The notes below the pieces were generated by a model that was not told the origin of the DNA, did no database searches, and was given only the letters and a program-made list of their open reading frames with translations. DNA of 64,000 nucleotides from Candidatus Anammoxibacter sp. (GTDB lineage: Bacteria > Planctomycetota > Brocadiia > Brocadiales > Anammoxibacteraceae), in NCBI GenBank assembly GCA_021777055.1, contig JAIQZO010000024.1, positions 124,001 through 188,000 on the forward strand, written 5' to 3'. This document shows positions 45,792 through 55,667 of the stretch, piece by piece (position 1 is the first letter of the stretch; the number at the start of each line of letters is the position of its first letter). Made by a program: the position numbers and the translations under genes.

Positions 45792-46145
45792 TTATTTTTC
45801 TGGTTTATCATCAATATAACCCACAATAACGCCAGTTACCATGGGGTAGTATCCCTGTTCTTTGGTATAAGTAACAAAAAGCACCGCATCCCCTCCAGCC
45901 TTTCGAGCCTCCTTTATTATTCTTTTATCCAGTTGATCTTTTTTAGACCCTAATGATCCGATGATGTTTAAAAAAGCTATTGTCTCATACTTTTTATTAA
46001 TATCGCCTTCAACCAATAAAACTTTACTATCATTTCCTTTAGGTACATAATCATCCGTTATTATTTTTTCTACTTTAACATACATACAACCACTCATTAC
46101 CACAAAAATGAGAAATATTGTACATAGTCTTACTATTTTATTCAT
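45792..46145 (-). CDS. Small lipoprotein of unknown function
   Basis: 117 residues. Lipoprotein signal with lipobox MSGC (Cys about 20). The body (KVLLVEGDINKKYETIAFLN, then IIKEARKAGGDAVLFVTYTK) resembles small envelope proteins that begin with an 'L-G' strand and a Gly-Gly-Asp-Ala turn. No enzyme motif. Confidence 0.65.
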   Translation of the reverse strand: MNKIVRLCTIFLIFVVMSGCMYVKVEKIITDDYVPKGNDSKVLLVEGDINKKYETIAFLNIIGSLGSKKDQLDKRIIKEARKAGGDAVLFVTYTKEQGYYPMVTGVIVGYIDDKPEK

Positions 46146-46277
46146 TCATTTATAACTCCGTTGATTTACATCATTCCTTAAAAACCAAAGGAACGAAAAC
46201 ACCTAAACATCAACGACTTACGACTCACAACTCTTTAACAATTGGTTAAAATTGAAGTAAATCAAGAGAGTCATTTA

Positions 46278-47765
46278 TTATTTATTATCTTTTTGCTCTT
46301 CAATAACTAGAGATTCATCTTCATCATCTTCATCTTTGTTATCATTATCGAACCTAACTCCAACAACTGAGAAAAATTTATTTCTAACAGCATCAAAAAT
46401 TACTTTAAGTAACGCCTTTTTATCCGTAACATCACCAAAAATACCAAGATCAATAGTACCGGCAGCCATATTTTGATGTCCACCTGCATTCATATTTCCA
46501 AACGCCTTTTGCAATAAGCTTCCCAAATTCACCCTGGTATCAATACTCCTGGCAGAAAGCTGAATCTTGTCCTTAAAGATACCAAATACCAAAACAGTAT
46601 AAACACCTTCCACTTGCAACATTAGATCCGCCGCTTGGGGAAGGGCATCTCTATCGTTTATAAACTCTACAAACGTCAGCATATATGAACCTTTTATCTC
46701 CTTACTTCTGATCGCCTTTCCAATAATATCAATTGTCTCCAAACTCATGGGTGGATTCTCTATTTGACTTAAAAGCCCCATATCAATTAAAGGAGACAAA
46801 AAAGCCGCCGCATTGAGATCATCCATACTCGTGTTTCTGGTAAAACCAAGAGTATCAACCCTTATACCATATCTCAATGCCGTAGCCAAAGAACGATCAG
46901 GCGTGATATTCATCTGCTGAAGGTACCCTGTCATAATTGTTGAAGTAGAGCCTATCTTAGGCCGCACATCCACAAACTCCCCTTTTATCTCTACATCGAT
47001 CTGATGATGGTCAATAACAATATTCGGCAAGACACCTTCCGGAAGCATATTGTTTTTCAAAGGAATAGACGCCTCTATCAAAGCAACCTTATCACATGAT
47101 TCAAGCATCAGACGCACCTCATCAATGGATCTTAATTGAATCATCTCTGCATTAAGCATATTAACCAATGCTTTATTCTGTTGGTGACTGATGGTACCGC
47201 CATAATATATCCTGCTCTCAACATTAAATTTCTTACAGATTAATCTCAGCGCCAACCCGGACGCAATGGCATCGGGGTCGGGATTATCCTGAAGGAGTAT
47301 GCATAGTCCCTTTTCGTTAACATTGCTGATTACATTTCCAAGCACAAAGGCAGAGCGTTTCGATTCAGCATTCTTCAACTCAAGAAGCAAGGCATTTGAT
47401 ACCAAATTGTCAGAGTGGACAACAATATTTGCCCCACTATCATAATATTTCGCTGCATCGTTTTCATTATCTGCAATTAAGATAACAAACTTATCTGAAA
47501 ACTCCCTCTTAATGCGTTCTAAAACAACTAAATTGCTATCAGTATCTCTGGTCAATATTGCCACAGTTGTAGCCTTGGCAATCTGAGGTATACCGTAGTC
47601 AATAGTCCGCATATCACCAGCTATTACTTCGGCTCCCGATTTATGAACATTACTCAATACATTCTCATCTTTATCAACAACGACAACCTTATCGCCGTTA
47701 GTACATAATGATTGAGCAACTGCCTTTCCTATCGCCCCACAACCAAATATTGTATACAGATACAT
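46278..47765 (-). CDS. RCK/TrkA-N domain fused to a DHH-DHHA1 phosphoesterase
   Basis: 495 residues from ATG 47765; an ATG at 47798 would add an 11-residue hydrophobic stretch. The N-terminal NAD-binding RCK domain is TIFGCGAIGKAVAQSL, to about residue 135. A DHH phosphoesterase follows (DNPDPDAIASG, then IVIDHHQ). The DHHA1 part has GGHQNMAAG near residue 425, and the tail is acidic. The DHH part resembles NrnA/cyclic-dinucleotide phosphodiesterases, so a nucleotide-regulated nano-RNase or c-di-NMP hydrolase is plausible. It is upstream of no transporter gene here. Confidence 0.85.
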   Translation of the reverse strand: MYLYTIFGCGAIGKAVAQSLCTNGDKVVVVDKDENVLSNVHKSGAEVIAGDMRTIDYGIPQIAKATTVAILTRDTDSNLVVLERIKREFSDKFVILIADNENDAAKYYDSGANIVVHSDNLVSNALLLELKNAESKRSAFVLGNVISNVNEKGLCILLQDNPDPDAIASGLALRLICKKFNVESRIYYGGTISHQQNKALVNMLNAEMIQLRSIDEVRLMLESCDKVALIEASIPLKNNMLPEGVLPNIVIDHHQIDVEIKGEFVDVRPKIGSTSTIMTGYLQQMNITPDRSLATALRYGIRVDTLGFTRNTSMDDLNAAAFLSPLIDMGLLSQIENPPMSLETIDIIGKAIRSKEIKGSYMLTFVEFINDRDALPQAADLMLQVEGVYTVLVFGIFKDKIQLSARSIDTRVNLGSLLQKAFGNMNAGGHQNMAAGTIDLGIFGDVTDKKALLKVIFDAVRNKFFSVVGVRFDNDNKDEDDEDESLVIEEQKDNK

Positions 47766-47824
47766 ATTTTTCAGCAAAAAAATTAATGGTAAGACCATCT
47801 ACCAATTCAATTTAAGTATATCAA

Positions 47825-48967
47825 TTAACTATTTGCAAGGGCTCTCTGCACTGCAGTTATCCCTTTACCAAAATCAATCGTATGGCCAGCTTCAGACAAC
47901 CCCTTTTCAATTGCTGCAATTGCCGTGATTATATCGAATTCATCAATATAACCAATATGCCCAATCCTGAATATCTGTCCCTTCATACTACCTTGACCAC
48001 CGGTAAACGTAACCCCATGCTCATCCCGTAATTTCTTAATAACAGCACCTATTTCAACACCTTCCGGCGCTTTAACTGATGTTACAACGTTACTGGAATT
48101 CGCACCGGCAAAAAGCTCAAGTCCTAAGGCTTTCACACCCTCTCTAGTTGCACTTGCAAGTCGCTCATGCCTTTTCCACACGTTCGTAATGCCTTCCTCT
48201 TTTATCATGTCCAAAGCCTTTTTCATGGCAACGATCAATGATACCGATGGTGTAAATGCCGTTGTGTCATCTTTAAGACTCTTCCTCATCTTTTTAAAAT
48301 CCCAGTAATACTTCGGCAAATCAGAGGCCTCTACAGCGTCCCAGGCATTCGGGCTTACACATACAAATGCCAGCCCAGGAGGAAGCATACAACCCTTTTG
48401 TGAACCCGTAACCGCAACATCAACACCCCACTCATCAAACGGAAAACGATGGATACCAATACCAGTAATTGAATCCACAATTAAAAGAGCACCATACCCT
48501 TTAACTATTTTGGCGATTTTTTCTATATTATGTAGCACCCCTGTAGACGTCTCACTTTGTGTCGCAAAAACTGCCTTTATATCTTTATGCTGATTCAGAA
48601 TAGATTCCACATCTGCCGGATCGATAGCGTCCCCATATTCCGCCTTTGCAATAACCGTCTCAACACCAAAAACAGAACAGAGCTCTGCCCACCTCTCCCC
48701 AAATTTACCGGCAGAAAGAACAAGGGCTTTCTCCCCTTTTGACATCATGTTCGCAACACACGCCTCCATACCCCCTGTCCCTGATGATGACAGCGTAAAC
48801 ACCTCTCCTTTCTCTGTTTGAAACAGATATTTGAGATCTTCACTCAACTCCTTAAATATTCGTGAAAACTGTGGTGTTCTATGGTGTATAGCAGGCTGCG
48901 CCTCCGCAAGCAGCACCTCCGGCGGAACCTGTGTAGGCCCCGGAGTAAAAAGGTAATTCTTTTTCAT
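47825..48967 (-). CDS. Class V aminotransferase (alanine/serine-glyoxylate type)
   Basis: 380 residues. Family opening FTPGPTQVPPEVLLAEAQPA and HHRTPQFSRI. PLP-site Asp in LLIVDSITGIG and the Schiff-base Lys in TGSQKGCMLPPGLAF. Transfers amino groups between alanine or serine and glyoxylate or pyruvate; the exact pair is not resolvable. Preceded by GGGAG 9-10 nt before ATG. It may be co-transcribed with the RCK-DHH gene 59 bp downstream. Confidence 0.9.
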   Translation of the reverse strand: MKKNYLFTPGPTQVPPEVLLAEAQPAIHHRTPQFSRIFKELSEDLKYLFQTEKGEVFTLSSSGTGGMEACVANMMSKGEKALVLSAGKFGERWAELCSVFGVETVIAKAEYGDAIDPADVESILNQHKDIKAVFATQSETSTGVLHNIEKIAKIVKGYGALLIVDSITGIGIHRFPFDEWGVDVAVTGSQKGCMLPPGLAFVCVSPNAWDAVEASDLPKYYWDFKKMRKSLKDDTTAFTPSVSLIVAMKKALDMIKEEGITNVWKRHERLASATREGVKALGLELFAGANSSNVVTSVKAPEGVEIGAVIKKLRDEHGVTFTGGQGSMKGQIFRIGHIGYIDEFDIITAIAAIEKGLSEAGHTIDFGKGITAVQRALANS

Positions 48968-49122
48968 TTACAAAATCTCCCTACCCAAAAAAAATATCAA
49001 AAAATCATTTGGAATTATACTCTAACTCATTGATATGTCAAGGAAATATGGATAACACAAAACATTCGGGGTAGGATTTTTACCGACTTATACGAGTTAA
49101 ACCTAAGTGTTTGAAAACTTAA

Positions 49123-49206
49123 TGCCGAAGGGGGGATTCGAACCCCCACAGTATTGCTACCACTAGTCCCTGAAACTAGCGCGTCTGCCAATTCCGCCAC
49201 TTCGGC
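49123..49206 (-). tRNA. tRNA-Leu (CAG anticodon)
   Basis: Acceptor GCCGAAG/CTTCGGC; anticodon stem CTAGT/ACTAG around TTCAGGG (CAG); long variable arm (GTGGTAGCAATACTGT region) as in class II tRNAs; T loop TTCGAAT. No CCA is encoded, unlike the tRNA-Pro here. Confidence 0.93.
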
Positions 49207-49364
49207 AAGCTTTAATACCGCAACAGATATTAGCCTTAAAGTATTTCATCGAAGTATATCAAAACCATCGCAATATTTCAATCAACAAAGTAACGGCCTA
49301 TGCCTATACTAGCAATAGGACAATATTTAATTTTCAATAGAACTGAAAGAGCTGTAAAGTTCAT

Positions 49365-49958
49365 TTACTCATCTTGAATAAATTCTTTATCACCTAAAGG
49401 ACGCACAACCTCAATTATAAAAGGTTCACTCTCCCATATTCCATGGAGATTACAATGTTCTTGTGCTCGTAAGATGGAAGTTTTTTCTAATGTCAACTCG
49501 ACGCTTACAATGGGACGATTAAACAAAGGAGTGACAACAAAATTATTTATCTGAACATTGCCCACATATAGTGAAATCCAATCTATATAATGAAATGGAA
49601 CCATATCGTGCAATGACACAGGCCCCACTTCAATTCTAGCAGTAAAAGGTTCCAGGTATTTTACGCGCTTTGGCGCCTTGATTACCGGAACATGACCTTT
49701 CTCATGGCCCACATATTCCCCTGGTGTCTTTACATGATTAACATTTCTAAACAACTCGTCACTAACGGCATAGACCTTCCTTTCCAATTCTCGCTGGAGC
49801 TGTTCTTTGAGCTTTTTTTTATCTTCAGGAGAAAGCTTTTTTTCATCTGAAGAAGCGGAAGAGGCCAAAACATCTTTCATTCCCACACCTGTTACAGCTG
49901 CAGCGGAAACCCCAAGACCTGAAATCAATAAATCACGACGTGTTAAATTATTCTGCAT
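49365..49958 (-). CDS. Tat-exported superoxide reductase-like protein
   Basis: 197 residues. Twin-arginine signal LTRRDLLISGLGVSAAAV with RR at 7-8. A charged linker (40-62) leads to a desulfoferrodoxin iron-binding domain. All five ligands of the Fe(His)4Cys centre can be placed: H89 in EKGHVPVI, H117 and H123 in HDMVPFHYIDW, C169 and H172 in HCNLHGIWES. No N-terminal rubredoxin-like CxxC iron site, so neelaredoxin class. Reduces superoxide to hydrogen peroxide outside the cytoplasm. Export of this family is uncommon. Likely precedes the Smr gene's region but each has its own leader. Confidence 0.82.
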   Translation of the reverse strand: MQNNLTRRDLLISGLGVSAAAVTGVGMKDVLASSASSDEKKLSPEDKKKLKEQLQRELERKVYAVSDELFRNVNHVKTPGEYVGHEKGHVPVIKAPKRVKYLEPFTARIEVGPVSLHDMVPFHYIDWISLYVGNVQINNFVVTPLFNRPIVSVELTLEKTSILRAQEHCNLHGIWESEPFIIEVVRPLGDKEFIQDE

Positions 49959-50023
49959 TGTAAAGCACCTTTCTGAAGAAACGAAATAACCATATCAGGA
50001 AAAATTACATTGGAACATAAACA

Positions 50024-50278
50024 CTAATGTTTAAAACGTACGAATATCCTACCAAAATTCTTTGAATCTTTGTCTACACGATGATATAGTCTTTTTATTT
50101 CAGGGCGGTCTAAAAAACGTAAAACTGTTTTCTTTAACTGGCCACTACCCTTCCCATGAATAATTTCTATTAAAGGAATTCTTTTTTCAACTGCATCATT
50201 AATTATCCTATTAAGCTCTTTCTCTATTAGATATCCCTTTTTAAATATATCATGAAGATCCAATTTTAATTTTGCCAT
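50024..50278 (-). CDS. Small Smr-domain protein
   Basis: 84 residues, essentially a stand-alone Smr domain as found at the MutS2 C terminus. LKLDLHDIF (LDLH motif), IEIIHGKGSGQLK (HGxGxG) and a final IFVRF. Smr domains act as nucleases or nucleic-acid binders; the substrate of stand-alone members is not known. Confidence 0.85.
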   Translation of the reverse strand: MAKLKLDLHDIFKKGYLIEKELNRIINDAVEKRIPLIEIIHGKGSGQLKKTVLRFLDRPEIKRLYHRVDKDSKNFGRIFVRFKH

Positions 50279-50321
50279 AAGAACAAATACCTTAAATTGA
50301 TCTGTTAGTTGTTTTAAATAA

Positions 50322-50352
50322 AGAGTAACTACTTAGGTAAATAAGCTTAAGC
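50322..50352. repeat. Solo arm fragment of repeat family C
   Basis: GTAACTACTTAGGTAAATAA matches the complement of the right outer edge of the palindrome at 25500-25520, followed by a degenerate AGCTTAAGCC. Confidence 0.5.
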
Positions 50353-50390
50353 CTTACCACCTGTGTCGTTTACAATAAAAGTTATTTAAT

Positions 50391-51116
50391 TTACCTAGAG
50401 TGGTGTTTCTGAAGGGCTAATTTTATATGTTCCACGTATCTTGATGCTGGATATGTAGCTTGAATCTTCTCTAACTCTGGAACAATCCTTGAAGCGCTAG
50501 GAATACTCACACCGGTCTGGATAAAGTACGCAAACCGCGGGTCCCGTTTCATTGACTCCCAGACAGCTGCATCATCTCCCTCTGGTTCAACCATCTGTAT
50601 GTTCATAACATCAGACTCAATCATTTCACGAAATCTAATATTATAGAGAACCGCCTTTACAGAATACTTACCTGACCGTATTAGGGCGTATTTCGAGGGA
50701 ATTGATGTTCTCGTCCGGGTCGGATGATTATAGAGGATACTTGCCGAGGTAGCCATTGACTCACCGGGCTGTAAATTCGTCACAAAGTTACCAAATACAT
50801 CAACAATTCCCCATTGCGGCCCAAGATACTTTTTATAGTCACCGTCCTCAAATGCCACAAAAATTTGCAGATAACCATGCCCTACCGCAATCTTCTTGTG
50901 CGCAATAACTGGCAAATCTGTATCATTTCTCATTTGCACTGTAAAGTGGATTGGCTCACCCAGGATATATTCATCACGTTCTATCTCCAACTCTAAACTC
51001 AGCAAAGTGAATCTTTCCTTATCTGGTAATGATTCCTGGGCAGACGCAGTTGATGCCACCAGCAAGGCAAACGCTAGATTTACAAGAATCAGGTAGAATA
51101 TATTGTCCGTGTTCAT
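50391..51116 (-). CDS. Exported protein of unknown function, companion of the metzincin-like gene
   Basis: 241 residues. Signal peptide ending STASAQ. The next 150 residues look like an immunoglobulin/Big-type beta sandwich (LELEIERDEYILGEPIHFTV, NLQPGESMATSASILYN, IRSGKYSVKAVL), as in protease inhibitors and bacterial adhesion modules. The C-terminal 55 residues are helical. It starts 50 bp after the large metalloprotease-like gene and is probably in its operon. Function not recognised. Confidence 0.6.
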   Translation of the reverse strand: MNTDNIFYLILVNLAFALLVASTASAQESLPDKERFTLLSLELEIERDEYILGEPIHFTVQMRNDTDLPVIAHKKIAVGHGYLQIFVAFEDGDYKKYLGPQWGIVDVFGNFVTNLQPGESMATSASILYNHPTRTRTSIPSKYALIRSGKYSVKAVLYNIRFREMIESDVMNIQMVEPEGDDAAVWESMKRDPRFAYFIQTGVSIPSASRIVPELEKIQATYPASRYVEHIKLALQKHHSR

Positions 51117-51166
51117 AGTTATTTCTTCCTCCTTATAAGGAAGTGTGTAAAAATAGGATACTCCTC

Positions 51167-53977
51167 TTAGGGATGATCAAGCAACCTAATTTTGTTCAAG
51201 GTTATATCACTAAAACTCTCCCCCTCATTGTTCATGATCGCACCATCACTATGCTCCCCATTAAAGAGGTGACCAATCTCATGTGCTTCTGTAATCGACT
51301 TTTGTGCTTCACTTATTTCCTTCTGCACTTCAACAAAGACATTCGCCCCAACGCCTTTTAAATCATCTACTCTACCAAGCACCGCACCGAAGAGCGCCGT
51401 TTCAATAACCGGATCTCCATCTTCCTCTATGTCCGGTTGATACGCCCCGAAAAGATAGACAGTCCAAAACGTTTCGTCTGCTTCCGTATCCACAGCATCA
51501 AAATCGTATGCAGATATAAGTTCCATGGCTATGGCGGCATTATCGTCACTATTAGTATAAGAGTTCAATCTAAACGGGACGAAGTCATTGTTATCTCCCA
51601 CATCAAAAGTAGGCCGCACATAAGCAGGCGCAAAGAGATTAAGGTTAGGATCGTCACTGTCTTGTATGAGACTTGTATCAGGCATCGTAACGTTTTCGAC
51701 GAAATCACCATCTAATCTTTCTCTATCATCTAGATTAAAATCATCATCATCAACCAAGAAGTAAATCCGGCCAGCAGCTCTTGCTGCTAACCCTTCTACA
51801 GTAACATCATCATCAAACAAGTCATTATCCGTATTACATAGAACAGGAAAGGTCCCAATTCCAAATATTCTAATCTTTCCTCCCTCAAAACGACCTACCT
51901 CATCAGGAAGCGATTGTCCAACATCCAAAAGTGTTGTTGTTGTCTCAGTCCCAGGATTTAGTTCGAAGAAGCCGCACATTTTCTCATTCTGCTTAACGCT
52001 GTCTATTCTACCTCTTACAAGGTTTCCACTCACCAATCCCATAGAATCAACCTCTACGTGTACCCTTCTCCAGACGTAGAGTGTTTCTGTAAATGCTCCA
52101 CTAAAACCGGAAAGGGTTTCAACGTCTTCCGCAAGAAGTGGATCTTCTTCAAATGCAGGATCATCACCTATATTCCGGACCTCGTCATCATCAAGACCTG
52201 CTACCACCCTGAAATTGTCACCCGGAGCAAACGTAACCGCAAGTATAACATCTGCACGACCATTAATATCTGTTTTGGAACAAACGACAGCGCCTTCCGG
52301 CGCAAAATCTACAGGATCTTCTCCAAGTCGACCATCGAATCCGCCTTCAGTCGTGGGTTGGGAAACTGCAGGGAATCCTCCATTTTCATCCAGGCGACCT
52401 CGATTATCATCTCCATCGCCAACATTTCCGTCTAAAGTGGGAGAATTTGTTGTTGGATCATCCACATCAAAGCTCCTGAAACAAACATTGACACCCTCTA
52501 GCGGTGGATCGAGCTGCGCAACTATACTCACAATGTTACGTGGAAAATCATCCGCTGTTTTCCTACCAGGAAATATTCGTCTTCCGCCACCATTTGCCTC
52601 CGGGTTTTTATCCAGCGGTCCCCCTAAAGTGGGTACCTCTTCAAACTTAACCGAAATAATTTCTAACGGAGAAAGAAGTATCTCATGTACTGTAAACGGT
52701 CCATCCGCTTCCGCAGTAAGGTTTGGTAAAACATTTCTGGCGAAAATCAACGTTCTGGTCATATCCATATCATCAGGGTCAACCACGTCAGAACTGGCAT
52801 TTGATACTTCGATAGTATAAAAAATATCATCTGATTCAGAATCTAAGACTGGAATGTCTTCAAATGAGAAATTACCATTATCTGACGGCAGAACTTCAAC
52901 GCTTTTGAACACTACCCCACCCTCTGATTTGAGGAATTCAATATATTCGTCAACAGTTTCATCCGAATTCTGAGGCCTCACTGTGCTGTTTTGCTTAAAG
53001 AGGTCAACTGTGGCGTGCTGTATCTCGTTACCGTCAGCTGTTTCAATCGGTTGGGTTGCGTTTAGGCGGCCTTTGATAGAGCCAGTAATCTGAGAAACAT
53101 TGAAGGGTTTTGGCACCCCGTAAATAGGACTAGGGAGAATTCTTTCTGCACTCAGTGGACAAGCGGGATCTACACCCGAACAGTCACCTGGGCAGAGCGG
53201 CAGGCTATCAATAGTAGTTAAATCCAGCCCAATAGCAACGGTACCGTCTACTTCAACGTTTGGACTTATACTAACATTAAAAATGCCGCCAAAACCACAG
53301 TCCGCATCAGTTTGCACCGTGCCGCTTAACAATCCACGTCCACCTTTAACGCCATCCCAGGTGACCTCTCCAGAGATGGAACCACTGTACGTTTCAGTTG
53401 TAACTATCCGTACCTGAAATGGTAGCACATCAGGTATTCTTTCGGAAACGAGAATAAGGTTTTCAAAAACAATTGTTCCATTATATTCCTGGACAGGAAA
53501 TCCACGAGTGTTGCTCTCCTTAACGAGCACCAGGGATAGAGTAACTTGGCCTGTACCAATCCAAGCAAACTCTCCTGGCACACATTGGATATATTCCCCT
53601 GAAAGGTCAGGTGGCGAAAGAATTGTACCGTCTAATATGGGTTCAAATGAGGCAACATCACCGGGACATGTAACGCAATTGGCTAATTCGAATTCCAGTC
53701 CATCCTCATTAGAATCAGGCACGGTAGTGTTAATACCACTTATACGATCAGCACATATCTTTTCTACAAGCGTATCAGCCGCACCATCCCTCAAACATTG
53801 CAGCATCAAACCATGAACGAGAAACACTATAGCGCAACTAAAAAGAACGCGTAGACAGCAAACTTTTGAAAACCGCAAATAATCAAACATAAATAATAAT
53901 GAAAGGTCCGGGATTGCATTATTAAATCTTTTTCTCTCTTTTCTTATCATTAACATATTATTTAACTTCATGCTCAA
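51167..53977 (-). CDS. Large exported metzincin-like metalloprotease
   Basis: 936 residues. An export signal at about 40-62 (LRVLFSCAIVFLVHGLML); the start could be the internal Met 29. Most of the protein is an unrecognised beta-rich, Asp-rich region. The extreme C terminus has HEIGHLFNGEH (HExxHxxxxxH, about 899-909) followed by AIMNNEG, where the Met fits the metzincin Met-turn. A catalytic site within 40 residues of the C terminus is unusual. Upstream of the companion gene at 50391. Confidence 0.65.
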   Translation of the reverse strand: MSMKLNNMLMIRKERKRFNNAIPDLSLLFMFDYLRFSKVCCLRVLFSCAIVFLVHGLMLQCLRDGAADTLVEKICADRISGINTTVPDSNEDGLEFELANCVTCPGDVASFEPILDGTILSPPDLSGEYIQCVPGEFAWIGTGQVTLSLVLVKESNTRGFPVQEYNGTIVFENLILVSERIPDVLPFQVRIVTTETYSGSISGEVTWDGVKGGRGLLSGTVQTDADCGFGGIFNVSISPNVEVDGTVAIGLDLTTIDSLPLCPGDCSGVDPACPLSAERILPSPIYGVPKPFNVSQITGSIKGRLNATQPIETADGNEIQHATVDLFKQNSTVRPQNSDETVDEYIEFLKSEGGVVFKSVEVLPSDNGNFSFEDIPVLDSESDDIFYTIEVSNASSDVVDPDDMDMTRTLIFARNVLPNLTAEADGPFTVHEILLSPLEIISVKFEEVPTLGGPLDKNPEANGGGRRIFPGRKTADDFPRNIVSIVAQLDPPLEGVNVCFRSFDVDDPTTNSPTLDGNVGDGDDNRGRLDENGGFPAVSQPTTEGGFDGRLGEDPVDFAPEGAVVCSKTDINGRADVILAVTFAPGDNFRVVAGLDDDEVRNIGDDPAFEEDPLLAEDVETLSGFSGAFTETLYVWRRVHVEVDSMGLVSGNLVRGRIDSVKQNEKMCGFFELNPGTETTTTLLDVGQSLPDEVGRFEGGKIRIFGIGTFPVLCNTDNDLFDDDVTVEGLAARAAGRIYFLVDDDDFNLDDRERLDGDFVENVTMPDTSLIQDSDDPNLNLFAPAYVRPTFDVGDNNDFVPFRLNSYTNSDDNAAIAMELISAYDFDAVDTEADETFWTVYLFGAYQPDIEEDGDPVIETALFGAVLGRVDDLKGVGANVFVEVQKEISEAQKSITEAHEIGHLFNGEHSDGAIMNNEGESFSDITLNKIRLLDHP

Positions 53978-54089
53978 CTCATAATACCCGATATTCTAAA
54001 TGTTAAAGGATGAATGTTAGATAATAATAACTTTACCTTAACATATACTTCATTAAAATAAGGATAACACAATTAATAAAAGGAGAAAA

Positions 54090-54440
54090 GATAAACTCAA
54101 CCCAGCATTGTCCGGTTATCTATTTGCGTGTGCTAACATTGAATGACTAAATTGCCTAAAATGCGCTAAAATGCCTAAATTGTCGGGATAGAAATTTATT
54201 ATTCATAAAAACATTGTTATATTAACTTTAAGGGACTTTTTACGTTATTATGTTGCAAGATGTTCTTAAATATTCAATATTCTCACACAGCAAAAGGCTA
54301 ACCGGACAACGCTGATTAATAATAAATAAGATTCTATAATTTTAGCTCATTTTAGGCAATTCAGGCATTTTAGGCACTGGATGTTAGCGCCTATATCTGC
54401 CAAGCAAATACCTAACCGGACAACGCTGAACTCAGCCAGT
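54090..54440. repeat. Palindromic repeat cluster, family F
   Basis: Left arm 54097-54185 (CAGCATTGTCCGGTTATCT, then TTGCCTAAAATGCGCTAAAA with a period near 10). The right arm at 54347-54436 is its inverted complement (TTTAGGCAATTCAGGCATTT, ACCTAACCGGACAACGCTGA). A further copy of the CTAACCGGACAACGCTGA edge is at 54295-54313. No gene in 53978-54684. Confidence 0.75.
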
Positions 54441-54684
54441 AATAAGGTTTAAGAAATAGGAAAGTATATTATGGAAATATGTAACAGACAAAATTTTGTT
54501 GATTATTGTATACTCTTACATCTTAATGCTCAAAAGTGTGGATAAAATCTTATTGGAGAAAACATCTAAGTCTATGATTTTTCGATCTTATAGCCTTTTT
54601 AAATTGTTTCCCCTACATTTGCACTCTTTATGATAATCGATATTGTTTCAACGCCAAACTAATTCTACAGGAAAACGTAAATCT

Positions 54685-55620
54685 ATGCCAAACACGCTTG
54701 CCCATATATGCATTCAAGGGGTGTTAACCCGAAAACTCATTAACAATACCGACCTTAAATGGGTTTATGTTGGCTGCATAATCCCTGACTTCCCATGGAT
54801 TTTGCAGCGGGCACTAATTAGTTTCATTCCTGAATTAGACCCGTATTCTCTGCGCAGTTATGTAATAATACAATCGTCTCTACTATTTTGCCTGGTTCTT
54901 AGCGCAGGCATTGCTACACTTTCCAACGACTTCTGGAAAACATTTAAGATTCTTGGTATAAACTCTTTTTTCCATCTATTTTTGGATGCATTTCAGATAA
55001 AATTTGCAAATGGGGTGCAATTCTTTGTTCCATTCAACTGGTCATTAACCAATTTTGGGTTTTTCTGGCCGGAAAGTATTCCCACATACACTTTAACCAT
55101 TTTTGGACTTACATATTTCTTTATAAACTGGAGGTATTGTACATCAACCCACACTACTTTGGTCGTAAAATCTGCTTTCCGAATAAGCCAAACAGCGCTT
55201 ATCATAATGGTCTATATCTTTATACCATTGTTACTTTTAAATTTCCCTGTAGGTTCGAACAACCACTTTATGAAGACACTACGACCTAACCATGACCGTG
55301 CCGGTGAGTATATCGAACTTGACCGCAGAGGATTTATACCAAATCCCAATGGTGATATGTTAAATACTTTTGCGAATGAAAGAATAGGTATTAATGGAAT
55401 TGAATATAACAAGGACGCAACGGTTTCAGTACGCGGGACATTTATATCAAATGGCATGATAGATGTTATAGAGTATCATGTTCACTCCCCCTGGTTTCGG
55501 AATTACGCTTCATACCTGGGCCTGATGCTTATAACATTGCTATGGATTTGGGAACCCGCACGCATAAGAATTAGGATATTTACACAAAAGCTCAGACTAG
55601 CAATCAAAAACAATAAATAA
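54685..55620 (+). CDS. Integral membrane metal-dependent hydrolase-like protein
   Basis: 311 residues from ATG 54685. The frame is open further up, but MPNTLAHICIQG is the family start. Motifs: NTLAHICIQGVLTR at the N terminus, GCIIPDFPWILQRAL, and INSFFHLFLDAFQIKF with a His/Asp pair. These resemble the YdjM/DUF4184 membrane hydrolase group, whose His and Asp residues suggest a metal site. About five transmembrane spans with a soluble insert at 205-280. Substrate unknown. Flanked by family F repeats. Confidence 0.65.
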   Translation: MPNTLAHICIQGVLTRKLINNTDLKWVYVGCIIPDFPWILQRALISFIPELDPYSLRSYVIIQSSLLFCLVLSAGIATLSNDFWKTFKILGINSFFHLFLDAFQIKFANGVQFFVPFNWSLTNFGFFWPESIPTYTLTIFGLTYFFINWRYCTSTHTTLVVKSAFRISQTALIIMVYIFIPLLLLNFPVGSNNHFMKTLRPNHDRAGEYIELDRRGFIPNPNGDMLNTFANERIGINGIEYNKDATVSVRGTFISNGMIDVIEYHVHSPWFRNYASYLGLMLITLLWIWEPARIRIRIFTQKLRLAIKNNK

Positions 55621-55667
55621 AAAAATAGACGATAAAATTTTATTTATTATTAAAAAAAACAACACTA

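Noticed and set aside
52215..52820. 201-codon open frame opposite the metzincin-like gene
   Set aside because: Composition is Ser/Pro/Thr-rich as expected for the complement of an Asp/Gly/Glu-rich gene; no family motif and no leader.
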